Shown: positions 1 to 4,909 of the stretch, in pieces
Layout: each line of letters starts with the position of its first letter
Position numbering within the stretch: the first letter of the stretch is position 1
DNA from: Bacillota bacterium
Lineage (GTDB): Bacteria > Bacillota > Clostridia > Lachnospirales > Lachnospiraceae
Length of the DNA stretch: 8,120 nucleotides
Direction: 5' to 3'
NCBI GenBank assembly: GCA_023392995.1
Contig: JAEWMZ010000309.1
Span: forward strand, 1 to 8,120
Made by a program: the position numbers and the translations under genes
Notes under the pieces: model-generated
The model's input: only the letters and a program-made list of their open reading frames with translations
Database searches by the model: none
What the model was told of the DNA's origin: nothing

Positions 1-69
1 AGCTCTTCTACAGACTGTTTCCTACCGCGCCTCTACCTCACCGTCCTTAGTGAGGTCTTATTAAATTAT
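1..69 (-). ncRNA. 5' part of a probable lysine riboswitch (L box), cut by left edge
   Basis: Read on the minus strand, positions 38 to 26 give AGGUAGAGGCGCG, the highly conserved opening of the lysine riboswitch between the P1 and P2 stems. Nine bases later comes AGUC (16-13), at the same distance from GCG as the AGUA of the loop-E motif in the B. subtilis lysC L box as I remember it. Only about 38 bases of the roughly 170-base aptamer are in the window, so the five-way junction and the terminator cannot be checked. A strong minus-strand promoter lies just upstream, so this is a transcribed leader. The controlled gene, off the left edge, would be expected to be a lysine biosynthesis or lysine transport gene. 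The AGUC in place of AGUA and the truncation keep confidence moderate. Confidence 0.65.
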
Positions 70-75
70 GCTATA

Positions 76-104
76 ATATTACAACATGATCTTTACTCTG
101 TCAA
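76..104 (-). promoter_or_regulatory. sigma-A promoter driving the L-box leader
   Basis: On the minus strand a perfect -35 TTGACA (104-99) is followed after exactly 17 bases by -10 TAATAT (81-76). Transcription would start near position 69, about 30 bases before the conserved L-box core. A 22-base tandem repeat sits immediately upstream of the -35. Confidence 0.75.
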
Positions 105-105
105 T

Positions 106-151
106 TGAAATCATATTTTACCAGCTATGAAATCATATTTTAACAGCTATG
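106..151. repeat. 22-bp direct tandem repeat, two copies
   Basis: Copy one is 106-127 and copy two 128-149. They differ at one position (121 C against 143 A), and the match runs on to 151. The repeat directly abuts the -35 box (99-104) of the leftward promoter. The two copies are about two helical turns apart, so a protein bound to both would sit on the same face of the DNA. It could be an activator or repressor site, an AT-rich upstream element, or a chance duplication. Confidence 0.7.
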
Positions 152-203
152 TGAGGTAAACTTCATTATCAACTTGTATATAAATTTCTTCGCTCTGTTA
201 GAT

Positions 204-218
204 AATACCGCCGGTATT
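204..218. promoter_or_regulatory. 15-bp palindrome, possible operator
   Basis: AATACCG, one central C, then CGGTATT: perfect 7-base arms in an otherwise AT-rich gap. It lies about 100 bases upstream of the leftward promoter and 16 bases from the terminator stem at 234-266. No protein can be assigned. Confidence 0.3.
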
Positions 219-233
219 CATTATTGGATTCTT

Positions 234-266
234 AAAAAGGAGGGAACTTGACTTCCCTCCTTTTTT
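234..266 (-). terminator. Bidirectional intrinsic terminator after the DUF4153 gene
   Basis: The arms 234-246 and 253-265 pair perfectly over 13 bases (AAAAAGGAGGGAA with TTCCCTCCTTTTT) around a 6-base loop. The A run on one side and T run on the other let it act in both directions. It lies 32 bases past the stop codon of the minus-strand membrane protein gene, so that gene is its likely client. Confidence 0.85.
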
Positions 267-298
267 AAATATCATCCTATTCAAATATCACACCTTAC

Positions 299-2068
299 TT
301 ATTTCAACTTAACAAGAATATTAACATCTGCCTGGCGGCTCTCTCCATCCTTCCAGCTGTTAATATTAATTGATTCAGGAACCACTGTAATTGCTGCTTT
401 TTCATTTTCCATCGTAAAGATCAGTTCAGAAGTATCTAATTCTTTATTTCCACTGCTACCTTCAAATTCGGCGTAAATCTTACTGAAAGGAAAGCGGATC
501 ATCTCCTGCTCTTCTGACTTTAGAAGAATCTCCTGTTGCTCCGAGGATGTTCTCACCATACTTAGGGAATAAGTTTTACCATCCATTTCGAAGCTGCCCA
601 ATGTAGATTCCATGTTCTTGTCATAAACATTAAAGCGAGTCAAATAATCATAACCCGAAATAGGGATAGGAGAAGACTGCTTCCTTGTAATTGTGACATA
701 ATTGCTTACCGTTCCCGGATCATCAATGGTATATTCCGAAAAGCCAAAGGTCTTCTCAAAATTATTTGACGTATAGTACTCCCTAAGCCAACTAATTTCC
801 TTTGTATATTCTAATCTTGAAAGATATTGTACAGAGCTTTGAATCGCTTTCATATCCTCCTTGGAAATATCTGATCTAGGAACAATCCTTCCATCTGCTA
901 GCATATCATTTCGCTCAAGAACCGTTACTAATCGATTGGTCTGGCTAACCCTGCTGACAGTGAAAGCATTTACAAAGGGTAATATAGAAAAAAGGGATAA
1001 AATAATAAGCACCGGAGCTATAATGCCATTGCTTTGCACCGGTTTTATACAAAACCAAAGGCTTGCGATAATTGCAAACACTCCAAACAGAATAACATAA
1101 TACCTTCCGTAGCTAATTCCATCCTCTCGTATTCTTAATAAGGAGGATATCGTTTGAAATAAAACTACCAAAAGCAAAACCTTGGGAAAAATAAGTCTAA
1201 AGTATCTGGCTACCGCATTTGTAATCGTACTTGCCAATAAATACACAATAATTGCAATAATAGAATAAGAAACTAATAGCGGCTCCATCAGATTATCAGT
1301 CCAAAACTCCCCTCTGATATTCATAATAATATAAAGCAGTAATATCACTGTAAATACCGCTGCAATAGGAATAGCAACATATGAGATCAAAACTTCCAGG
1401 AATCTGGCCGGTGCTATCTGCCTCGCTAATAATTCCCGGCCTATATTATCTTCTTCAGATTCCTCTTGAGAATAGGTAGGTATCATACTAAGGAAATAAA
1501 TCGGAAACAAAAGTACGAATATTATATTTGCCGCATGGGCATAAGCTTTGTCCGATACATTAAGGATTAACCTATCCGTTGCACCCAAAATTAATAGAAT
1601 ACCAACAAATAATACTCCACTAAAGAGCACCGCCATAAAAAACGCTTTAAAAGCCGCCATAAAGCTTTGGTTAAAGTTGATTCTGCTTTTTATAACCGGA
1701 ACCCATAAAAATGCAATAAACAAGATAAAAAATAATACAATGGTACGAACACCAATTTTCACATCAAATTCCTGATCTTTTATCATAAGATAATAGATCA
1801 GAGCTAGAACAAACGGCACTGCCATAAAAGCACCCCGGGCAATTGGTGTGGAAAAGAACCTTTCATATACCATTTGTAATACAACGTAAATCGATGCTCC
1901 TAATACAAAGCTAAGCATTAATTTATTATAGGACTCAAAGCTCTGGTTATTAATGGCCATAATATTCCATATTGCAGTTAAAAGAAGAAATAGCATTGTA
2001 ATAGGAAAGCGTGAAACGGTATTCACAATCCCTTTCCCTTGTTCCTGTACTTTAAGAATTAGCTTCAT
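299..2068 (-). CDS. DUF4153 family polytopic membrane protein
   Basis: A 589-residue integral membrane protein of unknown function. Residues 20 to about 372 carry roughly eleven hydrophobic segments, broken by an acidic loop near residues 199-210 (QEESEED). The remaining 215 or so residues are polar and form a separate, probably extracytoplasmic, domain. The stretch around residues 285-335, with VARYFRLIFPKVLLLVVLFQ and then RIREDGISYGRYY, fits the DUF4153 signature as I know it. The start is supported by GGAGG 7 bases upstream of ATG (2076-2080 on the plus strand); an ATG directly after that GGAGG is followed at once by a stop and cannot be used. A perfect palindrome at 2120-2138 lies in the leader and may be its operator. 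A strong terminator follows. No enzymatic motif is visible and no function is claimed. The family assignment is from recognition, not a search. Confidence 0.8.
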   Translation of the reverse strand: MKLILKVQEQGKGIVNTVSRFPITMLFLLLTAIWNIMAINNQSFESYNKLMLSFVLGASIYVVLQMVYERFFSTPIARGAFMAVPFVLALIYYLMIKDQEFDVKIGVRTIVLFFILFIAFLWVPVIKSRINFNQSFMAAFKAFFMAVLFSGVLFVGILLILGATDRLILNVSDKAYAHAANIIFVLLFPIYFLSMIPTYSQEESEEDNIGRELLARQIAPARFLEVLISYVAIPIAAVFTVILLLYIIMNIRGEFWTDNLMEPLLVSYSIIAIIVYLLASTITNAVARYFRLIFPKVLLLVVLFQTISSLLRIREDGISYGRYYVILFGVFAIIASLWFCIKPVQSNGIIAPVLIILSLFSILPFVNAFTVSRVSQTNRLVTVLERNDMLADGRIVPRSDISKEDMKAIQSSVQYLSRLEYTKEISWLREYYTSNNFEKTFGFSEYTIDDPGTVSNYVTITRKQSSPIPISGYDYLTRFNVYDKNMESTLGSFEMDGKTYSLSMVRTSSEQQEILLKSEEQEMIRFPFSKIYAEFEGSSGNKELDTSELIFTMENEKAAITVVPESININSWKDGESRQADVNILVKLK

Positions 2069-2119
2069 TTACATTCCTCCTCTCTACACATTAATCATTC
2101 AGGTAAATTCTCTACCTAT

Positions 2120-2138
2120 TACTTTGACGATCAAAGTA
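2120..2138 (-). promoter_or_regulatory. Palindromic operator candidate (TACTTTGA-N3-TCAAAGTA)
   Basis: Two perfect 8-base arms around CGA, about 50 bases before the DUF4153 start codon. The TTTGA-N3-TCAAA core has the architecture of MarR-family sites, notably the FabT box of fatty-acid synthesis genes in Firmicutes. No well-placed -35/-10 pair could be identified here, so whether it overlaps a promoter is open. The link to lipid control is inference only. Confidence 0.45.
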
Positions 2139-2395
2139 TCTAAAAAGTTTCACAATTGATGCCCAAATCCAAAAAACTTCAAAGCATAAAATTGAAACAA
2201 AAAGCATAAGACATGTTAAAAATCACCAAACCACAATTCATAAATTAACTATTCATCTATATAAAAAGTATAACATATTTATCTCATTTTTACTTATGTA
2301 GAAACCAAATACATAATTTGGTTTCTACATACAATCTTATTATATTAATTTCTTCCTTTTCAAAATTCATTAATCCAAAGCTATAGCATAACTTA
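2139..2395. other. AT-rich intergenic gap; one long hairpin
   Basis: The full gap between the zinc-ribbon gene and the DUF4153 gene is 327 bases. Apart from the palindrome at 2120-2138 and the hairpin at 2295-2331, nothing coding was found. A -10-like TATAAT occurs on the minus strand near 2345-2340, but no -35 lies at a usable distance. The promoter of the DUF4153 gene therefore remains unidentified. Confidence 0.5.
2295..2331 (-). repeat. Perfect 16-bp inverted repeat (hairpin), 5-base loop
   Basis: Arms 2295-2310 and 2316-2331 are perfectly complementary around ACATA. It lies 64 bases past the stop of the zinc-ribbon gene, where a terminator would be expected. However, the minus-strand RNA continues with AGTAAAAATG, so no U-tract follows, and the stem is AT-rich. 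It may end transcription poorly, stabilise the 3' end, or be a protein site. Confidence 0.6.
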
Positions 2396-2842
2396 TTATA
2401 ATAGAGATTGGCCACAGTTCTTGCAGAATTTTGCATCCTCATCATTTAAGCTCTGACAATTCCTGCATCTGATTTTTATTACTTCTTTTTCATCTGTTTT
2501 CTTTATCATATTATCTACTACATCTACATTACTAATTACATCATTGATTATTCCACCCACTGCTTCGTTATAGGGCTTAAGATCTTCTCTCGCCTTCTCA
2601 GGATCAAGAATAATTCCAGATCCTGCTGCTCCTTTGGCTCCAACCTTTTGTATCATTGCACCAATAAATATCAGTATAAAGCCTGTTATTCCATTACCAA
2701 AAGATGGCATACGTCCGGAGGACGGATCATTCATCAGGCTTGCTGTCGAGAAAAACACAGAAAAGAAGAGGATAAAACCGAGAATCATCATCCCCATCCC
2801 AACATAATAAAGAATTTTTCTTTCTTGTGGTATTTTTGACAT
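2396..2842 (-). CDS. Small two-helix membrane protein with C-terminal zinc ribbon
   Basis: A 148-residue protein of unknown function. Two hydrophobic segments at about residues 10-36 and 50-67 form a membrane hairpin. A linker of about 55 residues follows, then a C-terminal zinc ribbon with Cys126, Cys129, Cys140 and Cys143 (CRNC, then CKNC). Such ribbons occur at either end of many small Firmicute membrane proteins; here it is probably cytosolic. The frame is open 18 codons further upstream (to 2896), but I chose the ATG at 2842 because GAGGAG lies 8 bases before it and would be inside the coding region of the longer forms. A TATAAT at 2918-2913 on the minus strand could be its -10, giving a leader of about 65 bases. 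Its neighbours give no functional hint. Confidence 0.8.
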   Translation of the reverse strand: MSKIPQERKILYYVGMGMMILGFILFFSVFFSTASLMNDPSSGRMPSFGNGITGFILIFIGAMIQKVGAKGAAGSGIILDPEKAREDLKPYNEAVGGIINDVISNVDVVDNMIKKTDEKEVIKIRCRNCQSLNDEDAKFCKNCGQSLL

Positions 2843-2912
2843 CACTTCAGCTCCTCTCATAATATTAGACAGATAGCTTGTTATCCATAGACTCATCTAT
2901 CTTTTTTCTATA

Positions 2913-2918
2913 ATTATA
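2913..2918 (-). promoter_or_regulatory. -10 box candidate for the zinc-ribbon gene
   Basis: A perfect TATAAT on the minus strand, about 70 bases before the chosen start codon. The hexamer 17 bases upstream is AGATAA, a poor -35 match, and no TGn extension is present, so the promoter is weak, factor-dependent, or not real. Confidence 0.35.
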
Positions 2919-3092
2919 TACTACTACAAGTGGCCTTATCTTTCCATTACTTTCCCATCTTCTATTTTAATTTTCATTCCAACACCATTCCAACTTCATT
3001 ATCACTTCATTTTAACTTTATTTTCCATACCCAAGTTAAAGAATTTCATTTGAATCATGGCTGATATTAACATCCACCTGCCGACGCACCAC

Positions 3093-3125
3093 AAAAAAAG
3101 ATGAGGCAACCGCAGTCACCTCATC
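3093..3125 (-). terminator. Intrinsic terminator of the purine permease gene
   Basis: On the minus strand GATGAGG (3125-3119) pairs with CCTCATC (3106-3100). The stem continues inward as TGAC with GTTG through two G-U pairs, leaving a TGCG tetraloop. Seven T residues (3099-3093) follow directly. It starts 35 bases after the permease stop codon and should stop transcription before the zinc-ribbon gene. Confidence 0.9.
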
Positions 3126-3160
3126 CCTTACTTATTGTTAAAGAATTATTCTAAAAAGAT

Positions 3161-4582
3161 TTACTTAATAAATGCCAAAATTACAAAGTTAGCAATAAAC
3201 AGTGCTGTTGCCACCCAAATAATCGGGCTGATTTCCTTTGCCTTGCCTTTTACAATCTTAACGACACAATAGAAGATAAATCCTCCTGCAATACCATAGG
3301 AAATGCTATAGCAAAAGCCCATGAAGATTGTTGCAAAGAATGCAGGAATAGCATCTTCAAGATTTGTCCATTTCACATCTGCGAAAGATGATAACATCAT
3401 AACACCAACTGCAATTAGCGCCGGAGCTGTTGCCTGAACAGGTACAATTCCGATGATTGGAGCAAGGAATATACTTACGATAAAGCAAGCTGCAGTTACA
3501 ACAGACGTTAAACCAGTACGACCGCCAGCTTCAATACCAGCTGCACTCTCAACATAGGTTGTTGTATTGGAGGTACCAAAGATTGCACCAATGCTGGTTG
3601 CGATGGAGTCTGCAAATAAAGCTTTATCCATCTTAGAAGTAAAACCGGAGCCTGTTTCCAATGCCTTCTCATCATTTGCATCAAAGATACCGGATCTTCT
3701 GCCTGTACCAATAAAGGTCCCAATGGTATCAAAGGTATCGGATAAACTGAAGGCAAAAATAGTCATTAGTATCAAAGGAAGCTTTGCCGGATCATCAAAG
3801 AAGGATAACATACCCTCTTTACCAAAGGCAGCACCAAAGGTTGTCCCAAGTGCGGTAAAGGCATCACTAAGACCGGAGGTAGCCAAACCTTCTCCAACTT
3901 TTGTTATACCCATAGGAATACCAATAATTGTTGTAGCAACGATACTGATGAAGATTGCTCCCTTAACCTTTCTTACTAACAGTGCAAAAGTAAGAACAAT
4001 ACCAATCAGTGAAAGAATAAGTGCCGGAGTTGTAAACTCAGATAACGCAGGAACAATACTGCTGTCTGCAACCACAGTTCCGCTATCGTATACAATATTT
4101 TTACCCGGATCTGAGGTAAAGGTAAGTAAACCAGCATTTTTAATACCAATGTAAGCAATGAATACACCGATACCGCCGCCAATCGCATGCTGAAGACTTT
4201 CTGGAATTGATTTAACAATTAATTTACGGATCTTTGTAACTGTAATAACTACATTAATAAGACCACATAAGAATACCATTGCTAACGCTTGCTGCCATGA
4301 AAAGCCGAGTGCAAATACTACCGTATAGGTAAAGAAAGCATTTAAACCCATCCCCGGAGCCTGAGCATATGGTACATTTGCAAAAAGTCCCATTACCAGG
4401 GTGCCTGCTACTGATGCGAAGATTGTAGCCAAAAATACCGCACCATATGGTACTCCTGTTTGAGATAGCATCTGAGGATTTACGAAGATAATGTAAGCCA
4501 TAGCAAAGAACGTGGTCAAGCCGGCCACTACTTCGGTGGAAACAGTCGTCCCATTCTCCTTCAGTTTAAAAAACTTTTCCAT
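3161..4582 (-). CDS. NCS2 family purine permease (AzgA/PbuG type)
   Basis: A 473-residue polytopic membrane protein that imports purine bases, probably by proton symport. Members of this branch (E. coli AdeP/PurP, B. subtilis PbuG/PbuO) carry adenine, guanine or hypoxanthine; the exact substrate here cannot be read from sequence. Visible family marks are NPQML (35-39), the half-helix motif around PYAQAPGMGLNAFF (71-84), IPESLQHAIGGGIG (126-139), SDTFDTIGT (281-289) and TSNTTTYVESAAGIEAGGRT (337-356). The length is normal for the family. The start is fixed by AAGGAG ending about 8 bases before ATG. It has its own promoter (4881-4909), a long structured leader (4583-4874) and its own terminator (3093-3125), so it is a single-gene unit. 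No purine riboswitch of the classical type is visible in the leader. Confidence 0.93.
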   Translation of the reverse strand: MEKFFKLKENGTTVSTEVVAGLTTFFAMAYIIFVNPQMLSQTGVPYGAVFLATIFASVAGTLVMGLFANVPYAQAPGMGLNAFFTYTVVFALGFSWQQALAMVFLCGLINVVITVTKIRKLIVKSIPESLQHAIGGGIGVFIAYIGIKNAGLLTFTSDPGKNIVYDSGTVVADSSIVPALSEFTTPALILSLIGIVLTFALLVRKVKGAIFISIVATTIIGIPMGITKVGEGLATSGLSDAFTALGTTFGAAFGKEGMLSFFDDPAKLPLILMTIFAFSLSDTFDTIGTFIGTGRRSGIFDANDEKALETGSGFTSKMDKALFADSIATSIGAIFGTSNTTTYVESAAGIEAGGRTGLTSVVTAACFIVSIFLAPIIGIVPVQATAPALIAVGVMMLSSFADVKWTNLEDAIPAFFATIFMGFCYSISYGIAGGFIFYCVVKIVKGKAKEISPIIWVATALFIANFVILAFIK

Positions 4583-4874
4583 ATAAACTCTCCTTTATAT
4601 TTTATTATTTTTCTATAGAAAGAGTAATCCATGAGATACCCTTCATATACATCCCAGCCCTACGGCTTTACAGCATTTTCTTTACAGCAATTTCTTCAAC
4701 CAAATCATTACATAAAACTTTACATTAGCAAATGGCATAGGTAGGAGGCTTTTCCTCTCGTTCGTTGTAGTTTCCCAAATCGTACAACAAAACCTACGCC
4801 TTTGCAGGTTTTTTCTGAGGTAAGCCTCCATTTTTCCAATATATTACACGATTCCTGTTATTTTTTACAAGCCA
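4583..4874 (-). ncRNA. Structured 5' leader of the purine permease, class unrecognised
   Basis: About 290 bases lie between the predicted transcription start (near 4874) and the permease ATG. On the minus strand, stem A pairs GGAGGCTT (4829-4822) with AAGCCTCC (4751-4744). Stem B pairs GGCGTAGGT (4800-4792) with ACCTATGCC (4742-4734) with one G-U pair. A and B cross, and their 3' strands are one base apart, so they form a pseudoknot or exclude each other. Hairpin D (4790-4783 with 4769-4762) fits inside both. A local hairpin (AAAACCT with AGGTTTT, followed by TTTTGTTGT) uses the 5' strand of stem B and could be a weak terminator. Further down, TGCTGTAAAG occurs twice, 15 bases apart. I see no match to the conserved cores of purine, PRPP, xanthine, tetrahydrofolate or ZTP riboswitches. 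Regulation by this leader is inference. Confidence 0.5.
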
Positions 4875-4880
4875 GCGCTT

Positions 4881-4909
4881 ATTATACACTATAACAAAGC
4901 ACTTGGCAA
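4881..4909 (-). promoter_or_regulatory. sigma-A promoter of the purine permease
   Basis: On the minus strand TTGCCA (4909-4904) and a perfect TATAAT (4886-4881) are exactly 17 bases apart. The -35 begins at the base next to the stop codon of the EF-G-like gene, and no terminator lies between, so read-through from that gene could also enter the leader. Confidence 0.8.

Noticed and set aside
1..108. Open plus-strand frame from the left edge to a TGA at 106
   Set aside because: It runs through the L-box core and the minus-strand promoter, its composition is not protein-like, and the RNA reading of the other strand explains the bases better.
2069..2080. ATG at 2075-2073 (minus strand) directly after GGAGG as start of the DUF4153 gene
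   Set aside because: The next codon is TAA, and it is too close to the ribosome site to be used; the ATG at 2068 has correct spacing.
2843..2896. 18-codon N-terminal extension of the zinc-ribbon protein
   Set aside because: The strong GAGGAG lies inside this stretch, 8 bases before the ATG at 2842, and the extension has no good ribosome site of its own.
2930..3060. Purine-rich minus-strand tract with a possible 13-codon ORF and a 9-base direct repeat (CATTCCAAC at 2975-2983 and 2986-2994)
   Set aside because: The frame is very short, there is no ribosome site, and the repeat is too short in biased sequence to mean much.
3057..3104. 15-codon plus-strand frame starting MADINIH
   Set aside because: No ribosome site or promoter; it ends inside the permease terminator's stem and is most likely chance.
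3567..4154. 195-codon open frame on the plus strand
   Set aside because: It lies wholly antisense to the well-supported permease gene, has no ribosome site or family resemblance, and its composition mirrors the permease codons.
4583..4874. Classical purine, tetrahydrofolate or ZTP riboswitch before the permease
   Set aside because: The expected conserved cores are absent. An ACAACGAA string resembles part of the tetrahydrofolate riboswitch, but its partner GCAUCCGCU segment is missing.
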